DNA of 64,000 bases, taken from contig CATNEN010000014.1 of the NCBI GenBank assembly GCA_950097015.1, forward strand, positions 1,364,001 to 1,428,000, read 5' to 3'. This DNA is from Macrostomum hystrix (Eukaryota > Platyhelminthes > Macrostomidae). Numbering within the stretch: position 1 is the stretch's first letter; each line of letters opens with the position of its first letter. The notes under the pieces are model-generated. The model was not told the DNA's origin and ran no database searches. It was given only the letters and a program-made list of their open reading frames with translations. Positions 35,401-45,467 of this stretch are shown here, piece by piece. Position numbers and translations under genes: made by a program.

Positions 35401-38400
35401 GAGTGGGGCTGTGAATGTGAGTGAGGCTGTGAATAAAGTTGTGAGTGTGAATAAGGCTGTGAATGAGGCTGTGAATGATTTCACAGCGCTTAAGATTTGC
35501 AGCATGTCTGTGTCATTTTGAATAGCTGTATATCCCTCCCATTGTGTGTCACTTCTGTGTTATCCACTGCGTACTGTATATTGACAGCAGCGGATCTCAC
35601 AGTGTTTATGATTTGCAGCATGTCTGTGTCATTTTGAATAGCTGTATATCCCTCCCATTGTGTGTCACTTCTTTGTTATCCACTGCGTACTGTATATTGA
35701 CAGCAGCGGATCTCACAGTGTTTATGATTTGCAGCATGTCCGTGTCATTTTGAATAGCTGTATATCCCTCCCATTGTGTGTCACTTCTGTGTTATCCACT
35801 GCGTACTGTATATTGACAGCAGCGGATCTCACAGTGTTTATGATTTGCAGCATGTCTGTGTCATTTTGAATAGCTGTATATTCCTCCCATTGTGTGTCAC
35901 TTCTGTGTTATCCATTGCTTACTGTATATTGACAGCAGCGGATCTCACAGTGTTTATGATTTGCAGCATGTCTGTGTCATTTTGAATAGCTGTATACCCC
36001 TCCCATTGTGTGTCACTTCTGTGTTATCCATTGCTTACTGTATATTGACAGCAGCGGATCTCACAGTGTTTATGATTTGCAGCATGTCTGTGTCATTTTG
36101 AATAGCTGTATATCTCTCCCATTGTGTGTCACTTCTGTGTTATCCACTGCGTACTGTATATTGACTGCAGCGGATCTCACAGTGTTTATGATTTGCAGCA
36201 TGTCTGTGTCATTTTGAATAGCTGTATATCCCTCCCATTGTGTGTCACTTCTGTGTTATCCACTGCGTACTGTATATTGACAGCAGCGGATCTCACAGTG
36301 TTTATGATTTGCAGCATGTCTGTGTCATTTTGAATAGCTGTATATCCCTCCCATTGTGTGTCACTTCTTTGTTATCCACTGCGTACTGTATATTGACAGC
36401 AGCGGATCTCACAGTGTTTATGATTTGCAGCATGTCTGTGTCATTTTGAATAGCTGCATATCCCTCCCATTGTGTGTCACTTCTGTGTTATCCACTGCGT
36501 ACTGTATATTGACAGCAGCGGATCTCACAGTGTTTATGATTTGCAGCATGTCTGTGTCATTTTGAATAGCTGCATATCCCTCCCATTGTGTGTCACTTCT
36601 GTGTTATCCACTGCGTACTGTATATTGACAGCAGCGGATCTCACAGTGTTTATGATTTGCAGCATGTCTGTGTCATTTTGAATAGCTGCATATCCCTCCC
36701 ATTGTGTGTCACTTCTGTGTTATCCACTGCGTACTGTATATTGACAGCAGCGGATCTCACAGTGTTTATGATTTGCAGCATGTCTGTGTCATTTTGAATA
36801 GCTGTATATCCCTCCCATTGTGAGTCACTTCTGTGTTATCCACTGCGTACTGTATATTGACTGCAGCGGATCTCACAGTGTTTATGATTTGCAGCATGTC
36901 TGTGTCATTTTGAATAGCTGTATATCCCTCCCATTGTGTGTCACTTCTTTGTTATCCACTGCTCACTGTATATTGACAGCAGCGGATCTCACAGTGTTTA
37001 TGATTTGCAGCATGTCTGTGTCATTTTGAATAGCTGTATATCTCTCCCATTGTGTGTCACTTCTGTGTTATCCACTGCGTACTGTATATTGACAGCAGCG
37101 GATCTCAAGGGCTACTCAATGAATTAAAAATGCAGAAAAACTGAGTATTCGAAACCCAAACTAGATCAGTGAGTCTGGCTGTGAATGAGGTACTGAATGA
37201 GGCAGTGAATGTGAATGAGGCTGTGAATTAGATCGGGTGAGCTAGCTTTAAAGCAAGTTATGCCTTGCTTGACTTGAACCAGGTAATTGTCATGATTGCG
37301 CAATAATCCCCTTTTTGTGTTAGTGTTTTATTTTTAATAGGAACGCAGTTCTGGGGTAAGTAATACTCAATCTGTTTTTGGTCCTTATCTGTTGGAGGTG
37401 TGATTGACAGTTTTGCATGCAGTCATGAAGCTACACTGTTCATTATTGACACCAGGTTGATATAAACGTATCTTTTTTTGACTACAATACTTACATTAAC
37501 AATACCAATATTCTTGCGCAATGCCGTTAGCACCCCCAGTTTTAGGCCTCTCCAACTGTTGCGAAATGTCGAAAAAATCGAGCTTCTGTTTCGGTCTCAA
37601 GGTTTGTGCTGTGCACGAGGTTGTAAATGTGGCTATGAATGTTAGTGAAGATGTGAATGAGGCTGTGAATGTGAGTAAGGCTGTGAATGTAAGTGAGGCT
37701 GCGAATGTGAGTGGGGCTGTGAATGTGAGTGAGGCTGTGAATAAAGTTGTGAGTGTGAATAAGGCTGTGAATGAGGCTGTGAATGATTTCACAGCGCTTA
37801 AGATTTGCAGCATGTCTGTGTCATTTTGAATAGCTGTATATCCCTCCCATTGTGTGTCACTTCTGTGTTATCCACTGCGTACTGTATATTGACAGCAGCG
37901 GATCTCACAGTGTTTATGATTTGCAGCATGTCTGTGTCATTTTGAATAGCTGTATATCCCTCCCATTGTGTGTCACTTCTTTGTTATCCACTGCGTACTG
38001 TATATTGACAGCAGCGGATCTCACAGTGTTTATGATTTGCAGCATGTCTGTGTCATTTTGAATAGCTGTATATCCCTCCCATTGAGTGTCACTTCTTTGT
38101 TATCCACTGCTCACTGTATATTGACAGCAGCGGATCTCACAGTGTTTATGATTTGCAGCATGTCTGTGTCATTTTGAATAGCTGTATATCCCTCCCATTG
38201 TGTGTCACTTCTTTGTTATCCACTGCGTACTGTATATTGACAGCAGCGGATCTCACAGTGTTTATGATTTGCAGCATGTCTGTGTCATTTTGAATAGCTG
38301 TATATCCCTCCCATTGTGTGTCACTTCTGTGTTATCCACTGCGTACTGTATATTGACAGCAGCGGATCTCACAGTGTTTATGATTTGCAGCATGTCTGTG

Positions 38401-38487
38401 TCATTTTGAATAGCTGTATATCTCTCCCATTGTGTGTCACTTCTGTGTTATCCACTGCTCACTGTATATTGACAGCAGCGGATCTCA
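26402..38487. repeat. Higher-order satellite: 116-bp units in eight blocks with 694-bp spacers
   Basis: Blocks of 116-bp units lie at 26402-27667, 28362-29047, 29742-30659, 31354-32039, 32734-33651, 34346-34799, 35494-37107 and 37802-38487, holding about 11, 6, 8, 6, 8, 4, 14 and 6 units. Seven spacers of 694 bp begin at 27668, 29048, 30660, 32040, 33652, 34800 and 37108 and are almost identical. Distances between spacers are 1380, 1612, 1380, 1612, 1148 and 2308, differing only by multiples of 116. Shared rare variants (AACGGATCTCAC at 28447 and 31447; CCATTGAGTG at 28639 and 31631) show that blocks 2+3 were duplicated as a 2992-bp super-unit giving blocks 4+5. The many 69-codon frames are repeat artefacts. 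Confidence 0.97.
27668..28361. repeat. Satellite spacer, type copy (seven near-identical copies)
   Basis: 694 bp: GGGCTACTCAATGAATT, a few GAGGCTGTGAAT units, a unique middle of about 350 bp, then GCGCAATGCCGTTAGCACCC and 18-bp-type units leading into the next block. It holds a strong 5' splice-like site (GGGGTAAGTAAT, 27914-27925). A 102-codon plus frame starting at 28081 and a 105-codon minus frame overlap in all copies. With near-perfect copy identity, their conservation says nothing about selection. Confidence 0.9.
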
Positions 38488-38921
38488 AGGGCTACGCAAT
38501 AAAAAAAATGCAGAAATAACTGAGTATTCGAAACCCAAACTAGATCAGTGAGTCTGGCTGTGAATGAGGCAGTGAATCAGGCTGCAGTGAATGTGAGTGA
38601 GGCACATTGTACCTAATCTATGTTTCATACTCGTTGATGCACATCTTTCATTTTGAAATAAAGTAATATGCTGTAAAAATGAGTCACTACTGAAATGAGA
38701 CAGTCCACCCCTTTTGAGTCTAAAAGCATAATGGGTTTGACACGTTCCATGAATGTTAAATTATTTTGACAACCCCATTCCGAACCAATAAAAATTAGAG
38801 TGAACATTACTTGTTGATGTCAAACTGCCACTTCATATAAAATGGGACTTCAACTGGCTTTTCAAAAAGCCAGATTTCTAATTCTCAATTAATTTCATTT
38901 TTTCTATATATAATAATTCAA
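38488..38921. other. Satellite edge and upstream region of the zinc-finger gene
   Basis: 38488-38600 is a truncated spacer start with diverged GTGAATGAGGCAGTGAA units. 38600-38921 is AT-rich, with TATATATAATAATTC 15-20 nt before the ATG at 38922. This should include the promoter of the plus-strand gene, but the transcription start is not visible. Confidence 0.4.
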
Positions 38922-41900
38922 ATGTCCAAACAATTTGAGTTTATAAAACAGCTGATAAGCCGCAAAGGCAAACGCTATGACGTCGCTAAGCGGCAAAAGT
39001 CGTTTGAGAAAGAGCTCGCCGCGTCTGATCGATTTCAGTCAATGGTAAGTGAAAGTGAAGAGCATACTTTTACTAATAACTGCCCTGTCCCTACCACACT
39101 GCCCTGTCTCTACCACATTGCCCTGTCTCTACCACACTGCCCTGTCTCTACCACATTGCCCTGTCTCTACCACACTGCCCTGTCTCTACCACACTGCCCT
39201 GTCTCTACCACACTGCCCTGTCTCTACCACACTGCCCTGTCTCTACCACATTGCCCTGTCTCTACCACACTGCCCTGTCTCTACCACATTGCCCTGTCTC
39301 TACCACACTGCCCTGTATCTACCACATTGCCCTGTCTCTACCACACTGCCCTGTCTCTACCACACTGCCCTGTCTCTACCACATTGCCCTGTCTCTACCA
39401 CACTGCCCTGTCTCTACCACATTGCCCTGTCTCTACCACACTGCCCTGTCTCTACCACATTGCCCTGTCTCTACCACACTGCCCTGTCTCTACCACACTG
39501 CCCTGTCTCTACCACATTGCCCTGTCTCTACCACACTGCCCTGTCTCTACCACACTGCCCTGTCTCTACCACACTGCCCTGTCTCTACCACACTGCCCTG
39601 TCTCTACCACACTGCCCTGTCTCTACCACACTGCCCTGTCTCTACCACACTGCCCTGTCTCTACCACACTGCCCTGTCTCTACCACACTGCCCTGTCTCT
39701 ACCACACTGCCCTGTCTCTACCACACTGCCCTGTCTCTACCACACTGCCCTGTCTCTACCACACTGCCCTGTCTCTACCACACTGCCCTGTCTCTACCAC
39801 ACTGCCCTGTCTCTACCACACTGCCCTGTCTCTACCACACTGCCCTGTCTCTACCACACTGCCCTGTCTCTACCACACTGCCCTGTCTCTACCACATTGC
39901 CCTGTCTCTACCACACTGCCCTGTCTCTACCACACTGCCCTGTCTCTACCACATTGCCCTGTCTCTACCACACTGCCCTGCCTCTACCACACTGCCCTGT
40001 CTCTACCACACTGCCCTGCCTCTACCACACTGCCCTGTCTCTACCACACTGCCCTGTCTCTACCACACTGCCCTGTCTCTACCACACTGCCCTGTCTCTA
40101 CCACACTGCCCTGTCTCTACCACACTGCCCTGTCTCTACCACACTGCCCTGTCTCTACCACATTGCCCTGTCTCTACCACACTGCCCTGCCTCTACTCTA
40201 CCAATAACTGCAATTTCTCTACTCAGACTGATGCGTCTCAGCCCGGCTCAGCTCAGCAGCCGCCCGGCGCAGCTCAGCAGCCGCCCACCGCAGCTCAGCA
40301 GCCGCCCCTCGCAGCTCAGCAGCCGCCCACCGCAGCTCAGCAGCCACTCGCCGCAGCTCAGCAGCCGCCCCCCGCAGCTCAGCAGCCGCCCCCCGCAGCT
40401 CAGCAGCCGCCCCCCGCAGCTCAGCAGCCGCCCACCGCAGCTCAGCAGCCGCCCACCGCAGCTCAGCAGCCGCCCCCCGCAGCTCAGCAGCCGCCCACCG
40501 CAGCTCAGCAGCCACTCGCCGCAGCTCAGCAGCCGCCCACCGTAGCTCAGCAGCCGCCCACCGCAGCTCAGCAGCCGCCCACCGCAGCTCAGCAGCCGCC
40601 CGCCGCAGCTCAGCAGCCCAAGTCGCGTGCCGGGCAGGAGTATATTTGCCCATTCGGTGACTGCATGCCAATCAAAGAGTCCCGCTTTAGTGAACACATC
40701 AAAAGAGCGCATATGAATCTGATCGAAGAGACAAAACAAAATCTGGCAAAGGATGGGCTTCCTGAATTTATTCTGCACAAAAGAGCCCTCCAGATTCTGC
40801 GTGCTTCTGTTAAGCTTAACACGCATCAGCTGACTGCCGGCCCAATGGCAGAGAAGGCGGTACAGTGCGAAATCTGCGGCGAGTGGCGCAACGACACAAA
40901 TTTGCTGGCGAGCCACAGACGCAACAGCCACCCAGACGCAGCAAGAGCTGCAAAGGAGCAGAAGCTGACTGAGGCCAGAAGCAGAGTGCCGGCTAGACCA
41001 GCCGTGGCCGAGCACCCGTCGACAGACGACGTTGAGGCACTCTGTGCATTCTTGGCCAGCTCTCTCGGTGGGCGCAAGAAGCCGGCAACGGTACGCGAAA
41101 TTCGTTGCTACCTGAAGCGGCTGATGCGCTCACTTGACATCGACTCATTTAACTCACTGGTCATCGAAGACCAGCGCGACCGAATCAGCGCGTATTTGGA
41201 TAACCTTTCCTACTCGATGCTCAAGCAGAGCGTCTCTGCGCTGGAAAAAGTCGGCAACTTTATGGTCACCCGACGCTATCAACAAGTGATTGAGGATGGG
41301 CTGCTGCAGCATTTAACATCATACAGGCAGTCGACAAAGAATTGGACTGCTAGTTCCATGGGTCCCAAGGCAAAATATTACGCGGACCTGATGGACCGGA
41401 AGGAAGAAGAGCTCATGACCGGCGACCAAATTAAGGCCGTCTTCGAGATGAAGACCACCGTCCTGGAGGAGGCTAGGCGCACAAAAGACCGGTGAGTTCT
41501 TATAATCTTTAAAGTGGCACTTAGATTTTGAAGTGGCACTTAGATTTTGAAGTGGCACTTAGATTTTGAAGTGGCACTTAGATTTTGAAGTGGCACTTAG
41601 ATTTTAAAGTGGCACTTAGATTTTGAAGTGGCACTTAGATTTTGAAGTGGCACTTAGATTTTGAAGTGGCACTTAGATTTTAAAGTGGCACTTAGATTTT
41701 AAAGTGGCACTTAGATATTGAAGTGGCACTTAGATTTTAAAGTGGCACTTAGATTTTGAAGTGGCACCTAATCTTTGAAATGGCACCTAATCTTTGAAAT
41801 GGCACCTAATCTTTGAAATGGCACCTAATCTTTGAAATGGCACCTAATCTTTGAAATGGCACTTAATCATGGGATGAAAAAATCTTGGCCTCAACATTGA

Positions 41901-44225
41901 CACAGGACGGTGACATTCCTGGCCATCGGGATGTGTATTTGTTTCGGCGATGGAAACGCCAACCGGCAGGGCGTGGCCTCCGCCTGCAAAATTTCGGACG
42001 CACGCCGGTGGCTGAAGTCGCCGAATGAGCCTCTCAAAGTTAAAGAGCATAAATCAAATGAGGGCCACGGCTCAGCGTGGGCAAGTGTAACGCCGTGCGC
42101 AGACCTGGTGATGCAGGTCCTGGCGCAACGATTTGCGGAGAGCCCGAGCGACGACGCTCCGGCGTTTCTATTCCCGTACGGCTCTTTCGACCGCCTATTT
42201 TACCAGTATAGAAAAAGATACTCACCGCTGCTGCACAATGTCACTGTTTCTAAATTCCGCGAGTGGCTGGAAACGATGGGTCTGGAATCCGCCACGGCGG
42301 AAGAACAGCGCTTGATGGCAGACCATCAAAATCACACCGAAGGAGTGCAGCGCCGATTTTACCAGGTAAGATTTACTCAAGTTATCTATAAAATCGCTTC
42401 ACGAACTAGGAATTTCTCAAGCTGGAAGCTTTAATACATATATACTTGCTTTAGCAATAGCTTCACTTTCACTCTTTGAAAAGCTTCACTGTATAGTATT
42501 TTTTGAGAAATTATGAAACAAAAGAGTCCAAATAAGAATGTATTGTTAAAATTAAGTTTGCTTTTATTATTATTAACCTTTTTATCCCACCACTTTGCTA
42601 ATCAGACCCAGACTAAGAAAAGAAGAGAGAAGGGCCGCCAGCTCACAAAGCGACTGGTCACAGAGGGCGCCGGCGTGCGTGAAGAGGACGTAAACGCCAA
42701 GGCTCCGCTACTCGGCAACGACCTGCAATCGGCTGCTGGCAGCTTAGCGAGCAGAATTAACTGCGCCGCCAGTGAGTGCATTATTGTTAAATAAGCTTTG
42801 TGAATTGAGATTTTGATGAATTGTGACCTCAGTGAATTTCGTCAATTTGGCCAAGTGAATCAGGACCTCAGGGAGTCAGGACATAAGGGAATCGAAACCT
42901 GTATGCTTGTATGCCAAGTCGCAGTGTCGGTGCTATAAAGAAAGTAGCACCGACTTTCTATATTATATTTTTTTAATATAATGGGTGCAGAGGCTATAAC
43001 AATTATATAAATACATTATCAAATATGACACCGTTTTTTAGCTGCCGACGGCGGTATTCGCAGAAAGCCAGCCACTACCGCATCCGCAAAAGCCAAAGCC
43101 AAGCCGTGCCGGTGGCAGAAAACAACCGACGCTTCGGTGGCTGGTCCGAAGGCGAAACGGCCGAGTGCCGGCGCCGTTCTGCCTGAGAATGCTGCTGCTG
43201 GCGCCGTTCTGCCTGAGAATGCTGCTGCTGGCGCCGTTCTGCCTGAGAATGCTGCTGCTGGCGCCGTTCTGCCTGAGAATGCTGCTGCTGGCGCCGTTCT
43301 GCCTGAGAATGCTGCTGCTGGCGCCGTTCTGCCTGGGAATGCTGCTGCCGGCGCCGTTCTGCCTGAGAATGCTGCTGCTGGCGACTTTCTCGACAGCTTG
43401 ACAAATCTGTCGTTCTCTTCTTCGCTGGCAGATTTTAACCAAGAGCTGCTTGAGGAATTGTACAGCTCGGCTGCGGGCTCCTCTGGCGTCGCTGGCGCTG
43501 ATCTGCCCGCGGAGTCGGCTGCGGGCTCCTCTGGCGTCGCTGGCGCTGATCTGCCCACGGAGTCGGCTGCAGGCTCCTCTGGCGTCGCTGGCGCTGATCT
43601 GCCCGCGGAGTCGGCTGCGGGCTCCTCTGGCGTCGCTGGCGCTGATCTGCCCACGGAGTCGGTTGCGGGCTCCTCTGGCGTCGCTGGCGCTGATCTGCCC
43701 GCGGAGTCGGTTGCGGGCTCCTCTGGCGTCGCTGGCGCTGATCTGCCCACGGAGTCGGCTGCGGGCTCCTCTGGCGTCGCTGGCGCTGATTTGCCCGCGG
43801 AGTCGGTTGCGGGCTCCTCTGGCGTCGCTGGCGCTGATCTACCCGCGGAGTCGGCTGCGGGCGCAACCCGCAAAAGGCGGCTGCCACCAGCTGCCGACCA
43901 ATCCTGCAAACGGCAGAAACTGGAGCCTGGCACGCTGGTGCTAGGGTACTGGCCGACCAATGGCGAATGTTGGTGGCCAGCAATGGTTTGTCTGCCACGA
44001 CGCGGTTCGAGATGCACAAGAGGAGTGAGCATGATACATGTGCATGTGCAATTTTTCGACGCCCCACCGTCAAGTGCGTGGTTGCACCAGTGGCGGTTCG
44101 TGGAAAATTCAATGGCAGCACCACGAGGCGCATCACAAGAGCTGAGAGAAGCCTTCGAGCAAATGGCAGCTGCTTCAAAAATAAGTGCTGAAGACCGTAT
44201 TGACAGATTCCTGAACTCTGTGTAA
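38922..44225 (+). CDS. Zinc-finger / tyrosine-recombinase-like / PWWP fusion protein (5 exons, 1065 aa)
   Basis: Exons by splice sites and phase: 38922-39044, 40227-41491, 41906-42365, 42606-42771, 43042-44225. All four introns are GT-AG (donors GTAAGT, GTGAGT, GTAAGA, GTGAGT) and every junction keeps frame. The order is: a basic N-terminus (1-41); about 18 Ala-Ala-Gln-Gln-Pro-Pro-x repeats; C2H2 fingers near 182-203 (C-x4-C-x10-H-x4-H) and 255-275 (C-x2-C-x12-H-x4-H); a helical segment from about 306 like the core-binding part of tyrosine recombinases. The catalytic-like domain follows, with R483 (NANRQG), K512 (VKEHKS), R581 (VSKFRE), H606 (QNHTEG) and Y615 (RRFYQ). H606-Y615 spacing equals that of phage-type integrases. 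Then come GAVLPENAAA repeats, 16-aa GSSGVAGADLP repeats and a PWWP-like domain (about 965-1035, CWWPAMV, VHVQFFDAP). It may be a domesticated Crypton-like recombinase, or a still-mobile element; function unproven. Confidence 0.75.
39082..40197. repeat. 19-bp minisatellite inside intron 1 of the zinc-finger/recombinase gene
   Basis: About 58 near-identical units of TGCCCTGTCTCTACCACAC. It lies between a perfect donor (AATG|GTAAGTGA, intron starts 39045) and a perfect acceptor (TTTCTCTACTCAG, ending 40226). The unit lacks stop codons in all three plus frames, and the intron is 1182 nt (3 x 394), so the frame runs through it. I treat it as intronic because both splice sites are strong and the encoded peptide is only the three-frame reading of a 19-mer. 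Confidence 0.9.
40240..40618. repeat. Coding 21-bp repeat (Ala-Ala-Gln-Gln-Pro-Pro-x)
   Basis: About 18 units of 21 bp containing GCAGCTCAGCAGCCGCCC, in frame at the start of exon 2 of the zinc-finger/recombinase gene. They encode a 7-aa disordered repeat. Confidence 0.9.
41511..41870. repeat. 19-bp minisatellite inside intron 2 of the same gene
   Basis: About 18-19 units of AAGTGGCACTTAGATTTTG, the last five diverged to GGCACCTAATCTTTGAAAT. The unit contains TAG, so unlike intron 1 this intron could not be translated. The intron spans 41492-41905. Confidence 0.95.
43168..43385. repeat. Coding 30-bp repeat (GAVLPENAAA), about 7 units
   Basis: Tandem 30-bp units (GGCGCCGTTCTGCCTGAGAA core), in frame in exon 5, encoding a 10-aa repeat. 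Confidence 0.95.
43466..43860. repeat. Coding 48-bp repeat (16 aa, GSSGVAGADLP core), about 8 units
   Basis: Eight 48-bp units (TCCTCTGGCGTCGCTGGCGC core) encode GSSGVAGADLPAESAA with A/T and A/V alternation (AES/TES) in a two-unit pattern. They separate the recombinase half from the PWWP-like domain. Confidence 0.95.
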
Positions 44226-44536
44226 CTTTCTACGCTTAATTAGGCCAAAAAACGAAGGCAGCAGATTCTGATCGATTCAAAGAGGGTGATTATAGGAAGA
44301 CAGTTCTAGGAGAGTGATCGAAAGCAGATTGGGCAAGCTCAATTTAATGCATAGCAGCGGTGCCAACACCTGTGCTGCGCGGTTTTTTCTCTGTTGCACT
44401 TTTTCTGCGCTTTTGTACTATTTCAACATGCTATTAAAACTATTTTCTAACTTGTGAAACATGTCAATATAATATAATATTTGAAACTTGTAACTGAAAA
44501 TTCGTATGCACATAAAATATAATTTGAAAATGTGAA

Positions 44537-44542
44537 AATAAA
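44537..44542 (+). terminator. AATAAA poly(A) signal of the zinc-finger/recombinase gene
   Basis: AATAAA about 310 nt after the stop codon, followed by further A/T-rich near-matches (GTAAATAATAAAT). Confidence 0.5.
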
Positions 44543-45467
44543 GTAAATAATAAATTTATATATATAACTGAAATAGCTGGACTTGTGTCTAATACGATTG
44601 ACCTCAAACCCTTTAAAGCTGCGACCGAAATATTTTCCCATTTCTACTATTAGTAGCTTATAATGCAAAATTTACAGTTTCTTTGCAAAACTTTTATGTG
44701 TCATATTTCGAAATATTCTGGTCGGATATATTTTTTTGGAGTGTCATATCTGTGATGTGGCCTGTCGGGTATCCCCTACGATGTGCGTCATTTCTTTGTT
44801 TCGTGTCATCACCGCTAACATGGGGGAGGCGGTGCGATGGTCGCTAAGCGCCTAGTTCGCCGGTCTGGGGCGTGCCGCTCCGTCGCTTGTGCGACAAGTG
44901 CCCGGGCCCCCTGCAAATACATAGAGAATGTTTATACATAGCAATTTTGGTTGGGTCTTCGATAAGAATCACTGAATATCTTGACAATGCTAACTTTGAA
45001 AGTAAGCACATCGTAAGGGGTGTAAAATTTAGATCCACATGATGCACTTTCACGAAAATCGGCCATTCTGTTTGGGAGCTATCGTGAAGTATATGAAGTA
45101 TGCAAAGTATGAAGTATATGCACTGCAACACAGCTGCATTGTATTAGGGAGAAGCGACAGAAAATGAGCAGCCAGAAAAGCTGCCAGTCTCAAGACATGG
45201 ACACCAGCATCATAAATATTTTTGCTGATTTTTGCTGTTGGCAAATTAATGATTGGAACATGTGTAGTAAAATACTCGTATCTGTGTTTAAATTAGAGGT
45301 GCAAAACAGGAAAGCAAAATAATAATTACACTTTTCGCGAGACCTCGGTACAAACTCTCGATGCTAGCTTGGATTCTTAGAAACACTTCATTTACGCTCG
45401 TACTATAGACAGGTATATTTAATGCTGTTAATAGGCTAAAATGCAAATAAGCAAATTATCAGTGTCA
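44543..45467. other. Region between two convergent genes
   Basis: AT-rich, with a GC-rich island at 44820-44915 that begins GGGGGAGGCGG and ends GGGCCCCCTGCA. It contains TGTCGC/GCGACA inverted repeats and may be another decayed tRNA-like SINE, but no perfect B box is seen. The 3' end of the minus-strand SET gene should fall here: an ATTAAA (minus) occurs at 45419-45424. Confidence 0.35.

Noticed and set aside
26452-38519. Dozens of 69-codon and 102/105-codon ORFs in the satellite
   Set aside because: They recur with the 116-bp unit or the spacer, overlap on both strands and owe their conservation to recent duplication of the DNA. No sign of selection on protein can be read.
38922-41495. An 857-codon uninterrupted frame rich in CLYHTALSLPHC repeats as a real protein
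   Set aside because: The repeat is a stop-free 19-mer read in rotating frames and is bounded by strong splice sites; the spliced model explains it better. Kept only as the possible exitron finding.
43019-44191. Several long ORFs on the minus strand and other plus frames over the zinc-finger/recombinase exon 5
   Set aside because: They are shadows of coding arrays whose 30- and 48-bp units keep all frames open; the PWWP-like domain fixes the true frame.
44820-44915. GC-rich tRNA-like segment 3' of the zinc-finger/recombinase gene
   Set aside because: Starts and ends with complementary G and C runs, but no clear B box or cloverleaf, so not called as a tRNA or SINE.
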